DNA from: Pedosphaera sp. | GTDB lineage: Bacteria > Verrucomicrobiota > Verrucomicrobiia > Limisphaerales > SXQI01 | Direction of reading: 5' to 3' | NCBI GenBank assembly: GCA_025359965.1 | Contig: JANYDC010000087.1 | Span: 1-48,027 of the forward strand | DNA length: 48,027 nt | Shown here: piece after piece, positions 16,454 to 24,895 of the stretch | Position numbering within the stretch: the first letter of the stretch is position 1 | Layout of the letters: every line of letters begins with the position of its first letter | The notes under the pieces: model-generated | The model's input: only the letters and a program-made list of their open reading frames with translations | What the model was told of the DNA's origin: nothing | The model's database searches: none | Program-made: the position numbers and the translations under genes

Positions 16454-17302
16454 ATGGATTTGGAACTCATTCGCCGGCTCACCATTATCGCCATGTTTTC
16501 CGACGACGTTCTGATGGAGGTGCTGGTTTTAAAGGGCGGGAACGCTATTTCCCTAGTTCACAAACTCGGGGTCCGAAGCTCCATCGACATTGATTTTTCG
16601 ATTGAGGATGATTTCTCCGATTTGGAGGATATCAAGTCGCGTGTGTTCCAGGCTCTTCGCACCCGGTTTGATTCGGCCGGATACCGGGTGTTCGACGAAT
16701 CCTTTGAAAGGAAGCCCAGCATTCTCCACGAGGGGCAGGACCCCAAATGGGGCGGATACCGGGTGGAATTTAAAATCATCGCCCAGCAAAAGGCCCGGAG
16801 CCTGGGCACAGGCATCGAGGAGTGGCGGAGGAACGCGGCCGTGGTAAGCAACACAAGCACAGTATTTCGGGTGGATATCAGCAAGTTTGAGTATTGCCAG
16901 GGAAAGCAAAGGACTGAGATGGATCATTTCACGGTCTACGTGTACACCCCGCAGATGATTGCCCTGGAAAAGCTGCGGGCCATCTGTCAGCAGATGCCGG
17001 GTTATGGCCCCAGACGGAAAAGCTCTCCCCGAGCCAGGGATTTTTATGACATTTTCAGTTTGATCACCCGTGGGAATTTAAATATGCGGGAGCCAACCAA
17101 TATCACCCTTCTGCAAAACATCTTTCTCGCCAAATCGGTTCCTGTGGATCTTCTTCTTTCCATTGGAAACCAGAGGGACTTCCACGAAGTGGACTGGCCG
17201 GCGGTCAGGCTTACGGTGGGCGAGCAGCTTCAACCCTTTGCTTTTTATTTCGAGTATGTGACCCGTCTCGCCCAGGACCTACATGCCCTTGGGATAAAAT
17301 AG
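16454..17302 (+). CDS. AbiEii/AbiGii-type nucleotidyltransferase toxin
   Basis: This 282-aa protein starts at ATG 16454. MEVLVLKGGNAISLVHKLGVRSSIDIDFSIEDDF carries the nucleotidyltransferase signature: a Gly-Gly helix start, then the DxD metal-binding pair (IDIDFS). A later KLRAICQQMP and RARDFYDIFSL match the C-terminal motifs of AbiEii. By family such enzymes add nucleotides to tRNA or other acceptors and arrest growth, as in type IV toxin-antitoxin and phage-abortive-infection systems. The likely antitoxin is the AbiEi-like gene on the opposite strand, whose 3' end overlaps this one by 24 bp. AbiE genes are normally co-directional, so this tail-to-tail layout is unusual. Confidence 0.85.
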   Translation: MDLELIRRLTIIAMFSDDVLMEVLVLKGGNAISLVHKLGVRSSIDIDFSIEDDFSDLEDIKSRVFQALRTRFDSAGYRVFDESFERKPSILHEGQDPKWGGYRVEFKIIAQQKARSLGTGIEEWRRNAAVVSNTSTVFRVDISKFEYCQGKQRTEMDHFTVYVYTPQMIALEKLRAICQQMPGYGPRRKSSPRARDFYDIFSLITRGNLNMREPTNITLLQNIFLAKSVPVDLLLSIGNQRDFHEVDWPAVRLTVGEQLQPFAFYFEYVTRLAQDLHALGIK

Positions 17303-18160
17303 GCGCCACCTTGGGTCGAAGGCTTTTTCCCTCAACCCATGTGTCAGGTAAAAGGAGTGTTCCATGCCAAGAGCCTCGACCCGTTGCAGGGCTGATTCAG
17401 GGTAACCAGCCCGCTCCATATAAAAGCCGATGGCCTGATGGTACGGATAGAGGTAACCGAGCTTTTTCAAGGTGGCGAGGAGCACGTTCACAGAGGATTT
17501 TCCCCTGGCCCCTTTGAAGGCTTCCAGCACCTGATAAACACCTCCGCCGTAAACGGGGCGCACCGCGATATCGATAAGGGTTCTCTCCAGACGGGTCACC
17601 GAGAGTTCCACTCCATCGGGGCCGGGCATTGATCCCACTTCCAGGCGTCCTGAGTTCTTGCCGGACAGAACCACGATGCTGGTTGTTCCAAGGTGGTAAG
17701 AAAAAGTGGATTCCCTTTGGGCTCCGGCAAAGGCCCGGTCCAATCCCGCCTGGGCAAGCCCGCCCAAGGGGGCGGGTTTTGGGGACTGTTCAATGTTGAG
17801 ATAAACGGTTTGGGGTATTTGGTCGGTGAGAGCATGAAGAAGAACGGCAGACCCGTGGGAGAGGTACGAGCCGTGTTGCAGGCTTAGGGCCAGTTCAAAG
17901 GGGGAGGCCTCGCCAAAAATGTAGCGTATCTGGTTTTTGCCCGGATATTTGGGGCTTTTCAGTTCCATCACCCGAAGCAACCCTGAGGCAAGGAGTTCCT
18001 CAAGAAATGGTTTGGTACGCAGGTCCGAAGGGAGCTTCCATTCCAAACGGCGCACGGGACTAAGGATGCCCGGAATATCCGATTTGCGGTAAACGCGCCG
18101 GGGCTCCCTTTGAAGAAAGAGTCTGATGTCGTTCAATGCAGAGGAAAATGGTTTGGTCAT
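17279..18160 (-). CDS. AbiEi-type antitoxin with N-terminal winged helix
   Basis: This 293-aa protein starts at ATG 18160 (MTKPFSSALNDIRLFLQREPR). A longer frame upstream has non-protein-like sequence. The N-terminal 90 residues look like a winged helix that replaces the usual short AbiEi reader (SDIPGILSPVRRLEWKLPSD, LLASGLLRVMEL). The middle LSHGSAVLLHALTDQIPQTVYLNIEQS is the AbiEi signature, and VTRLERTLIDIAVRPVYGGGV the C-terminal antitoxin part. By family AbiEi represses its own promoter at inverted repeats and neutralises AbiEii. Two identical 12-bp palindromes upstream are obvious operator candidates. The gene converges on the toxin gene with 24 bp overlap. Confidence 0.85.
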   Translation of the reverse strand: MTKPFSSALNDIRLFLQREPRRVYRKSDIPGILSPVRRLEWKLPSDLRTKPFLEELLASGLLRVMELKSPKYPGKNQIRYIFGEASPFELALSLQHGSYLSHGSAVLLHALTDQIPQTVYLNIEQSPKPAPLGGLAQAGLDRAFAGAQRESTFSYHLGTTSIVVLSGKNSGRLEVGSMPGPDGVELSVTRLERTLIDIAVRPVYGGGVYQVLEAFKGARGKSSVNVLLATLKKLGYLYPYHQAIGFYMERAGYPESALQRVEALGMEHSFYLTHGLREKAFDPRWRLFYPKGM

Positions 18161-18472
18161 ACGCACCTTGTCGCCGTATCCAAAGGTATATATACCACTA
18201 AACATGGATATGTGGCAACTTGAAATCCACAAGTACCTGATTACGAAGCGGTTTCGCTTAAAATAAATATCAAATATTCGGTACTGGTATATATACCAAT
18301 CTATTTCTTTTAAATTTCGGAAAAAACAAGCGCTCCAAAAAGAGGCTTGAGGGTAAATAGCCTCCTGCTGCGTTAATGGAAAACGACGGGGCACTCGGTT
18401 ATTCGGTGATGATGCCAAGTCTTCACTGGGCAGAGTTGCGCTTTGCTCCCGTTTTTTGAAGGCAGGGACTAC
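18161..18472. promoter_or_regulatory. Promoter region with two GGTATATATACC operators
   Basis: The perfect 12-bp palindrome GGTATATATACC occurs at 18185-18196 and again at 18286-18297 (there extended to TGGTATATATACCA), starts 101 bp apart. The nearer copy begins 25 bp upstream of the AbiEi start. The surrounding sequence is AT-rich. This fits autoregulation by a dimeric AbiEi-like repressor binding both sites. The remaining part to 18472, beyond the relaxase gene end, holds no gene. Confidence 0.7.
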
Positions 18473-20884
18473 TCAAACCTGTTGGGAAAGCTCCAACACC
18501 GGTCCCTCTTCAACCAGCTCGCTGGCCAGAAGTTTCACCTGGCTCCGGCTCATCTGCCGGATGGTGGACCCTATCGAATCGCTCAAATACCAACGGGTTT
18601 GTTCCGAGGCCCGGGATGCTTCCACGTAACTTAACTCCTGGTCCTGGCCGGGGCCGGTCAAAATGTAGGTGTTAGTGAAAGTCGCGCCCTGGGCCTTGTG
18701 CGTGGTGAGCGCGTAACCCAGGCGAAGATGGGGATAAGTAGAGGGATTAACCCTGATGCTTTCCCCCAAATCCAAACGCACTTGCAAAAGAAAAGGGGTG
18801 ACCTCCTTCACAACACCGAGATCGCCGTTCATGACCCCCAGCTCAACCGAGTTCCGGGTGAATAGGACCCTGTCCCCCACATGAAAACACTCGCTTCCCA
18901 CCACCAATCCTTCCAGGGAAAGATGTCCGGCCCGGCCTTGGGCCTCCTGGGCCAGACGGTTAAGTTGCAAAACTTCCTCCCGCCGTCCCGTCAGAATGAC
19001 CTTTTGGGCCAGGGAGTCATGGGAAGCGCCCCACATCCCCACCAGCTTTTCCGCCGCCGCCTCCAACCCATCCTCCTGATGCACCAAACCGCGCTCGCTG
19101 CTGGCCAGAAGAGCCCGTCCCACAAAGCCGTCGGCAAAGTCTTTGACCATCCGCCGGGCCCACGGTTCCCGCTGGCGAACGATCTCGGTCAGTTCCACCG
19201 CCCCAAGCCTGCTTGCCAGCCCGGCAAAACTCCCGCCCCGCTCAATGGCTTGGAGTTGCCGCGAATCACCGCAAAGCACCAGAGAAGCCCCCTGTTGCTC
19301 GCAACGTTTAATCACCTCAAAGAGCTGCCGGGTTCCCACCATGGCCGCCTCATCCACCACGATCATGGAGCGGGGACCGGGCGATGCACCGCCATTCTTC
19401 CAGCCATGCAGGGTCCGGTGAAGAGTCTGGCTGGGGATTCCGGTGGATTCATCGAGTCCGCGCGCGGCTTTTCCGGCCAGGGCCGCCCCACTCACCTCCC
19501 ATCCCTGGGCCTCCCACACCTCACGGGCTGACCGAAACAGCGTGCTCTTTCCGGTGCCCGCCAAACCCTGCACCACGGTGATCCCAGTCGGCTGGCAGAG
19601 AACCTGCAACGCCGCGCGTTGTTCGGCATTAAGCAGGGGATGACGTTCCAGAGCCTCCGGCAAACATCTCTCATCGAACGCAGGACTTTGTCTCTGGCGG
19701 AGCTGGTCAGCGGCAGCAAAAAGCCGCCGTTCCAAGGCCAATACTTCCCGCGTGGTCCACTGGGGCTCACCTTTAAACTCCCGCAGCGGCACCAGTTCCG
19801 GGGTTTTAAGGAGTGATTCAGCGAGGAGAAGAACCTCTTTGCCCCCCAATCCCCGGCCCTGGGCTTCCTCCGCCACCGCTTGAACCAGATGCCGCCGGGC
19901 AAAATGGTTTCGGCCTGAGGTCAGCTGTTCCACAGCCAGTGCAGGGGTTTGGGCCCGTTCCCTGTTCCAGTCACGGGCGGGGCCGGAAGCCTGCAACAGA
20001 TCATGCACGGCTTTTTCCCCCCAGCCGTGGGTCAGCCCCATAACCCGCCAGCGGCGGAAAAGCTCCTCACGGGGCAAAGCCTCCTTTTTTTCCCGGGTGG
20101 CCAGGGCGACCCGCTCCGCCGCCCGCGCCCCGCTCCAGCCCTCCTTCTCCATTTTCGCCACGATCTCGGCCCGCCTCTGGGAAAAAGCCTGAATAAGCGC
20201 ACGATTGACTCCCATCAACTCAAAAGCCCGTCCCTCCCGGACCGCCCGCAACCCAAGCCTCCACTCCAGTTGACAGGCCAGTTCCGCCCGAAAGAGCGTT
20301 CCCGCCGCCAACTGGTGTCGGTACAGCTCCTTGGGCTCCAAGGCCCCAGTGGTGCCATCAGGCCTTACCCCCACATTCAAAAGAAGGGTGTGGATATGCA
20401 GTTGGGGATCGAGCGAGCGGCTGGTGGAATGGGGAAAAGCCGCGAAAACAAGGTCGGCTTTGGCTTTAATCACCCCGTTTTCCCCTTGGCGGGAGACCAC
20501 ACCGATGCCGTTCAGGTATTCAATGCCCAAAGCCACAGCACAGCGAAGGGCTGCTTCGATCTCGTGTCGTACTTTGGCCGAAGCCTGGCTCCAGACCACC
20601 GACACCGATTTGGGGGCGGACCAGGTCAGATCCCAGCCTGCCCGTCGGCGGTGGGTGGGGTTTCTGACCAGCGGCCGGGTTCCGTTTCGCGACCAGCCGC
20701 GCAGGAGGCGGCGGAACTCGTCGGGCTTAAGCTGGCCGCTCAGGCCCAGCTTGATGGCTCCCTCACCGAGCCAGTAGCCGGGCGGTTCCTTGTCACTGGA
20801 CAGGTAGTAATCGTCGGTGGCGGCAAGGCCCAGGTAATACTCACCCTGACCGCTGCCTTGAATGGGTTTGGAGATGGAAAGCAC
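18473..20884 (-). CDS. traA: MobF-family conjugative relaxase-helicase (TrwC/TraA-like)
   Basis: This 803-aa protein starts at GTG 20884 (MLSISKPIQGSGQGEYYLGL). The relaxase domain (about 1-290) shows two tyrosine pairs (GEYYLGL, DDYYLS), PPGYWLGEGAIKLGL, and the metal-binding histidines in DPQLHIHTLLLN. The helicase part has Walker A GLAGTGKSTLF near residue 440, Walker B MIVVDEAAMVG, a motif III-like LVLCGDSRQLQAIERGG, and a C-terminal LRLGYALTTHKAQGATF. By family it nicks the origin of transfer, stays attached to the 5' end and unwinds the strand to be transferred. It is shorter than TrwC (966 aa) but all key motifs are present. GGAGGG lies 10 nt before the GTG, inside the end of the coupling-protein gene. 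Confidence 0.9.
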   Translation of the reverse strand: MLSISKPIQGSGQGEYYLGLAATDDYYLSSDKEPPGYWLGEGAIKLGLSGQLKPDEFRRLLRGWSRNGTRPLVRNPTHRRRAGWDLTWSAPKSVSVVWSQASAKVRHEIEAALRCAVALGIEYLNGIGVVSRQGENGVIKAKADLVFAAFPHSTSRSLDPQLHIHTLLLNVGVRPDGTTGALEPKELYRHQLAAGTLFRAELACQLEWRLGLRAVREGRAFELMGVNRALIQAFSQRRAEIVAKMEKEGWSGARAAERVALATREKKEALPREELFRRWRVMGLTHGWGEKAVHDLLQASGPARDWNRERAQTPALAVEQLTSGRNHFARRHLVQAVAEEAQGRGLGGKEVLLLAESLLKTPELVPLREFKGEPQWTTREVLALERRLFAAADQLRQRQSPAFDERCLPEALERHPLLNAEQRAALQVLCQPTGITVVQGLAGTGKSTLFRSAREVWEAQGWEVSGAALAGKAARGLDESTGIPSQTLHRTLHGWKNGGASPGPRSMIVVDEAAMVGTRQLFEVIKRCEQQGASLVLCGDSRQLQAIERGGSFAGLASRLGAVELTEIVRQREPWARRMVKDFADGFVGRALLASSERGLVHQEDGLEAAAEKLVGMWGASHDSLAQKVILTGRREEVLQLNRLAQEAQGRAGHLSLEGLVVGSECFHVGDRVLFTRNSVELGVMNGDLGVVKEVTPFLLQVRLDLGESIRVNPSTYPHLRLGYALTTHKAQGATFTNTYILTGPGQDQELSYVEASRASEQTRWYLSDSIGSTIRQMSRSQVKLLASELVEEGPVLELSQQV

Positions 20885-20887
20885 CTT

Positions 20888-22543
20888 TTAAGTACCCTCC
20901 TTTTTTCGAACGCAGTTTAATGCGTGGGGTGTGGTCTCCCTTTTGGGCCTTTCATGGGTAATCTTTTCTTCATGGGACATCGTTCCGGTCTTCGGCTCAA
21001 AGTGGGGGCGAGCTGAAATTGGCTCCGTCTCGGTCCACGGGCGAAGGTACTGCCGGTTCACCGGAAGAGGCACAAAATTGGGGACAGACCGGTCCGGGGG
21101 AAGAAGCTGGGCGGCGATGGTTTCACCCGGCAGATGATCGCAAAAGGGGCCGGAGGCGGGGGTGATAAAATACCCTGACAACCCGTTGGCCGGGTTGGTT
21201 TCGGGCAGCCCCAGAAATTCAGAGTCCAACACCAGCGGCCTCGCCGCCACGGAGTGGGAGACCGACTCGCTCCGGCTGCTGGCAGTGGAAAGCGATTGCG
21301 GGGTGCTCTTTGAGTTTCCGGCCTGGCGTTCAATAACTTCGCGGGTGCCCAGCAGACTGGAGGCCCAGGCCGCTGTTTTGGGGGAGTTGAGCCTGAGGAT
21401 GGCTTTGTTGGCACATTGCCCGACCAATTCCTCGGCCACCTCTGGGCCGTAAACATCATGGAGCCCCGCAATATCCTGAAAGCCCAGCACCACCGCCGCC
21501 CCCTTGCTCCGTCCTTTGGTGAGAAGCCGTGAGAGCCCATCCAGCCGCCCGGCCTCTCGAACCTCATCCAGAAAAAACCAGGTTCGCCGGGTGTCACCGG
21601 GACGCAATTCCTCGGAACCCAGCACCAGCTCGGTCAGGCGGCGGAAGATCAGGCGGTTGAGCGCGTCCATGGCCGCCCGGTGCGGCTCATCACTGCCCAG
21701 AACCAGCACAGCTTCCTCCCGCATCCATTGGGTCAGACTCACGGCCTGCCTTCCGTCCCAGGCGGCAGCGATGACCTCGAACGGGCAGAGATGGGTCAGC
21801 AGTGTGGAAAGAATATTTTGGAACGTGCCGGTGTGCTCAAAATATTGGAGCAAAAACTCGGTGTGCGGGCAGTTGGCCAGGAGTTCCCGGAGGCGGGGGC
21901 CGTCCCGCGAGCGGAGGATGAGATCGCGCAGGGTCCACGGCTGGCCCAGATGGATTAAAGCCAGGGCTGTTCCGTAAAGGAGATGCCGGGCGGCATTGGT
22001 GAAAAAGGGGTTGCTGTCCGACTTGGCCTCCGGGATGAGCAGCGAGGCCACTTGAAGGGCCGAGGCCGGGCAGGTCACATCAGCCGCCATGTCCCACGCC
22101 ACCGAGCGGCTGTCCAAGGCGTTTAACAGGTAAACCGGGCATGTCAGTTTCATACCCGCCAGCATTGATACCGCGTCCTGTTTGGCATCGTAGACCAAAG
22201 CCCGGTGCCCCAGGTTCCTACCCACCAGAGGCAGGGCCGACTGCATCAGGAGTCGTTGCAAAATGGTCTTGCCGGAGCCGGTGGCGCCGACGATGGCGAA
22301 ATGGGTGCCGGCAGCCGAGGAAGGGAGGGCCTGCCGCCCAAACTGAAGGGAAGTGTCCCCAAGCGGCAGGGCTTTGGCAAAAGTGAGGGCAGCCTCGCGT
22401 GAGGTTCGCATGGAGCGTCCGCGCAGATGAACCCGCTCGACGGGTTGTCGTCGCTTGCCACGGGCAAAAGCGACCGCCGACAGCAAAAGGATTGCACCCA
22501 AGAAAACCCTCAGTCCCTGCTCGTCCAAAAGCCCAAAAGCCAT
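20888..22543 (-). CDS. traD: VirD4/TraD-type coupling protein
   Basis: This 551-aa protein starts at ATG 22543 (MAFGLLDEQGLRVFLGAILL). One membrane helix (RVFLGAILLLSAVAF) anchors it. Walker A GATGSGKTILQ is near residue 90 and Walker B TWFFLDEVREAGRLDGL near residue 317. KGRSKGAAVVLGFQDIAGLHDVYG and QCANKAILRLN complete the AAA-like T4CP pattern. The last 100 residues are Pro/Glu-rich and probably disordered. By family it hands the relaxase-DNA complex to a type IV secretion channel. Its stop is 3 nt from the relaxase GTG, so the two form an operon. No channel genes are in this window, so transfer would need a helper. Confidence 0.9.
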   Translation of the reverse strand: MAFGLLDEQGLRVFLGAILLLSAVAFARGKRRQPVERVHLRGRSMRTSREAALTFAKALPLGDTSLQFGRQALPSSAAGTHFAIVGATGSGKTILQRLLMQSALPLVGRNLGHRALVYDAKQDAVSMLAGMKLTCPVYLLNALDSRSVAWDMAADVTCPASALQVASLLIPEAKSDSNPFFTNAARHLLYGTALALIHLGQPWTLRDLILRSRDGPRLRELLANCPHTEFLLQYFEHTGTFQNILSTLLTHLCPFEVIAAAWDGRQAVSLTQWMREEAVLVLGSDEPHRAAMDALNRLIFRRLTELVLGSEELRPGDTRRTWFFLDEVREAGRLDGLSRLLTKGRSKGAAVVLGFQDIAGLHDVYGPEVAEELVGQCANKAILRLNSPKTAAWASSLLGTREVIERQAGNSKSTPQSLSTASSRSESVSHSVAARPLVLDSEFLGLPETNPANGLSGYFITPASGPFCDHLPGETIAAQLLPPDRSVPNFVPLPVNRQYLRPWTETEPISARPHFEPKTGTMSHEEKITHERPKRETTPHALNCVRKKEGT

Positions 22544-22871
22544 GCGCAAACCGCCGCTTACTAACCGTGAAAAAACCTGTGCGAACCCAAATTATATAAG
22601 GCATTTATCTCCAGCGCGCGCTCTGGGTCAACCGGGCTTTATTCGAACGGCTGTTGGATGGGGTGTGGTTTACATGATCTGAAGTCCGGGCATAATGCGG
22701 GCGCCAGCTGCAAGGGAAGTGAGAACGATGATCGGTTTGCTCCGCGGGGCGGTTTCGTGATAACTTCGGGTATGGGCGATGGAAACCCAAACCTCGCGCC
22801 GGGACAGTGACGAGTGCCCAGATTCGTCCGGCCCTGGAAGAGCGGCCAAGCGAAACAATATGAGCTCGGAC
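22544..22871. other. Gap upstream of the mobilization operon: promoter and candidate origin of transfer
   Basis: About 330 bases between the divergent coupling-protein and nucleotidyltransferase genes. It contains a minus-strand TATAAT-like box (TTATATAATTTG around 22590-22600) and the palindrome AGCGCGCGCT at 22613-22622. MobF origins of transfer usually lie next to the relaxase operon, so this is the first place to look; no known nic sequence was recognised. Confidence 0.4.
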
Positions 22872-23591
22872 ATGGAAAAAAAGGGGGGATCCCTTTTAAA
22901 AGGAACTCCGGCCACTGGGGCGGAGTGGGGCGGCATTTTACGGGCTGGTGTTCAGGCGCAGCGTCTGGTGCCTGGCGCTATTTGCGTGGGAGGGACGGCG
23001 GCGGCTTTGTACGCCGGTCACCGCATTTCCTATGACACCGACCACGTTTTACCGACGCTTAAAACAAACTTTGAGGAAGTTCGCGCTCATCTGGAAGCCC
23101 AGCCCGAGTGGAAAACCGCCCGGATTAGGCCGCCCGTTTTGATCCTTGGAAGCATCAACCAAGTGGAGGTTGGCTTCCGCCAGATGCGGCGCAAAACCAT
23201 GATTGAAACTCAGGTGATGGAAACCGAGGCGGGGAGCCTGACAGTGCCAACCCTTGAAGAAATGCTCTGCATGAAGGCTTTTCTGGCCTATGAAAGAAAC
23301 ACCACCCGGGATTTTCTGGATTTTGCAGCTCTCACCGAATGCGCCTCCCCTGACGCGGTTATCAGTTCATTGAACAGGCTCGACTCCCGATACGGAGAAC
23401 TTCAGACCGTTTCAGTGGGTCTTGAGGTGGCGAAAGCCTTGAGTGCGCCGTCTCCGTTTGATTTGGATGAATCGGAGTTGCCGCGCTACAAAGGCGTGTC
23501 CGGAAGGTGGCAGCATTGGGAAACCACCCGCACCCTATGCCAGCGGTTCGGAGCTTTATTGGGTGAGAATCTCATTCGGGGAGGAGTCTAA
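22872..23591 (+). CDS. Nucleotidyltransferase-fold toxin-like protein (AbiEii/MNT superfamily)
   Basis: A 239-aa protein from ATG 22872 (MEKKGGSLLKGTPATGAEWG), the start that best matches homologues I recall; an in-frame ATG at 22779 would add 31 polar residues. AICVGGTAAALYAGHRISYDTDHV has the Gly-Gly and DxD pattern of minimal nucleotidyltransferases. LTVPTLEEMLCMKAFLAYERNTTRDFLDFAALTE matches the C-terminal AbiEii motif with the Lys and Arg-Asp-(Phe/Tyr) residues. It is followed after 3 nt by a 91-aa gene that may be its partner. The family is annotated as AbiEii-type toxins; the target here is unknown. Confidence 0.75.
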   Translation: MEKKGGSLLKGTPATGAEWGGILRAGVQAQRLVPGAICVGGTAAALYAGHRISYDTDHVLPTLKTNFEEVRAHLEAQPEWKTARIRPPVLILGSINQVEVGFRQMRRKTMIETQVMETEAGSLTVPTLEEMLCMKAFLAYERNTTRDFLDFAALTECASPDAVISSLNRLDSRYGELQTVSVGLEVAKALSAPSPFDLDESELPRYKGVSGRWQHWETTRTLCQRFGALLGENLIRGGV

Positions 23592-23594
23592 GTC

Positions 23595-23870
23595 ATGGAA
23601 CATCGACATATTGATACCAAGGAATGGACAGCGGCTGCCATCGACTCGGCTCTCGACCGGGGCGGGCTTCCGGACTGGCGGGAGCTTTTCGCCGCAGTGG
23701 AGAATCATGCCGAGGTGGCGGAGCGGGTGCTCCGCGTGGTTGCGGCGCGGGAGCCGGGAGGGGCCTCATCGCTTGCGCGATCCCTGGTCACACGGCTTCG
23801 GCCTGAGCTTGGCGAACTGAAGTTCCCGGATAGAGCCCAAAGGGGAAATGGCGCAGGGCATACTCCATAA
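23595..23870 (+). CDS. Small partner of the nucleotidyltransferase-like protein
   Basis: A 91-aa protein (MEHRHIDTKEWTAAAIDSAL) starting 3 nt after the nucleotidyltransferase stop. The first 70 residues are predicted helical (DWRELFAAVENHAEVAERVLRVV); the rest is Gly/Arg-rich. It has no HTH or membrane segment. I recall similar small genes after this type of nucleotidyltransferase, so a two-gene module is likely, with this as the candidate antitoxin. That role is inference from position. Confidence 0.65.
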   Translation: MEHRHIDTKEWTAAAIDSALDRGGLPDWRELFAAVENHAEVAERVLRVVAAREPGGASSLARSLVTRLRPELGELKFPDRAQRGNGAGHTP

Positions 23871-23968
23871 ATTGATCTGATGATCGGTGGGCGTATGATT
23901 CTGTCATAGCAATCACCAAACAGGTGAACACAGCCGAACAGCCATTTTGATCCCATTGCCATGAGACC

Positions 23969-23981
23969 ATGCCAATGGCAT
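23969..23981. promoter_or_regulatory. Palindromic operator candidate of the AbrB/VapC module
   Basis: ATGCCA-A-TGGCAT is a perfect inverted repeat ending 11 bp before the antitoxin ATG at 23993. An AbrB/MazE-type antitoxin commonly binds such a site to repress its own operon. Confidence 0.55.
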
Positions 23982-23992
23982 ACTGGGCTGGT

Positions 23993-24292
23993 ATGAAAGA
24001 TCAACTCGTTCCCATTGACCAGGCCGGGCGAGTCGTTCTTCCGAAGACGATAAGGGAGGAGCTGGCCATCAAACCAGGCGATCTCCTCAAAATCTCGGTG
24101 CAGGGCATCTCGGTGACGTTGGTGGCAAACCAGGCCGAGCCGGCCGGTTTTCAACGGAAGGGGAAAGCCTTGGTTTTTGTCTCGGGAGGGGACGCGACCT
24201 TCGGCAGCGAAGTGGTCGAGGACATCCTGAACGAGACACGCGAGAAACGGTCGGGTGAATGGCCACGGCCGCAGGGAAAGCGGAAGGCATGA
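23993..24292 (+). CDS. vapB: AbrB/MazE-family antitoxin (VapB-like)
   Basis: A 99-aa protein from ATG 23993 (MKDQLVPIDQAGRVVLPKTI). IDQAGRVVLPKTIREELAIKPGDLLKISVQGISVTL is the swapped-hairpin AbrB/SpoVT DNA-binding fold. Residues 50-99 would bind the toxin. An earlier start at 23969 coincides with the palindrome and is less likely. Its stop overlaps the toxin start as ATGA. The palindrome at 23969-23981 is a good operator. Confidence 0.85.
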   Translation: MKDQLVPIDQAGRVVLPKTIREELAIKPGDLLKISVQGISVTLVANQAEPAGFQRKGKALVFVSGGDATFGSEVVEDILNETREKRSGEWPRPQGKRKA

Positions 24293-24726
24293 AGGTCTTT
24301 TTTGACACCCACGTTCTGGTGGCCGCCGTGAGCGGCAGCCACACCAAACATGCACAGGCCTTCCCGCTTTTAGAGCGGGTGCAATCAGGAAAGGACGAAG
24401 GATTTCTCTCGGCGCACAGCCTGGCGGAAATGTATGCGGTCCTTACCCGGCTGCCCGCACCGTATCGTCACACCCCGGAACAGGCCCTTCTAAGCATAGA
24501 GGAAAACATCCTGAAGCATTTTAAGGCCACGGCTCTTACCCCAGGCGAGTATGCGGCTTTGATCAGGGAATCTGCGCTGGCTGGATTACAAGGGGGAGTG
24601 GTCTACGACGCGCTGATATTGAAAAGCGCGGCGAAGGCGGGCGTGGAGCGAGTTTTCACATTCAATTTAAAGCACTTCCAAGCGGTGGCCCCCAAAGGGC
24701 TGGCTTCGGTGCTTGTCAGCCCGTAG
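24289..24726 (+). CDS. vapC: VapC-family PIN-domain toxin
   Basis: A 145-aa protein from ATG 24289 (MKVFFDTHVLVAAVSGSHTK). PIN acidic residues are seen in FFDTHVLV, AHSLAEMYAVLTRLP and GGVVYDALILKSA. The last motif reads VFTFNLKHFQAV, with Asn where many VapC proteins have Asp, as is common in this subfamily. By family it is an RNase kept inactive by the AbrB-type antitoxin encoded just upstream. It forms a complete toxin-antitoxin pair likely to stabilise the plasmid. Confidence 0.85.
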   Translation: MKVFFDTHVLVAAVSGSHTKHAQAFPLLERVQSGKDEGFLSAHSLAEMYAVLTRLPAPYRHTPEQALLSIEENILKHFKATALTPGEYAALIRESALAGLQGGVVYDALILKSAAKAGVERVFTFNLKHFQAVAPKGLASVLVSP

Positions 24727-24787
24727 CCCATACGCCTTGCAAAGAGTAAAAAGGGTGGTTTTCCATTCAAAATCCTTTCTTCATAGT

Positions 24788-24862
24788 GGCATCGTCCGGA
24801 ATAAGCTTACGTCAGGAATAGTCTGAGAAGGTGAGATGCGACTTGCCAATGCCGCAGAACTA
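24788..24862 (-). pseudogene. Relic of a tyrosine recombinase gene (decayed partial copy)
   Basis: The plus-strand sequence around 24788-24820 (GGCATCGTCCGGAATAAGCT onward) aligns with the intact recombinase gene at about 25619-25655. The sequence around 24822-24856 (TCTGAGAAGG, CTTGCCAAT, GCCGCA) aligns with 25763-25797. The two blocks are about 80-85% identical by eye, and the ~110 bp that separate them in the intact gene are missing. This is therefore a second, degraded copy of the 3' end of the recombinase gene in the same orientation. It lies between the VapC and Doc genes. Confidence 0.6.
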
Positions 24863-24895
24863 CATGGCACCACAGCGCGATTTGTCCAGTGGATA

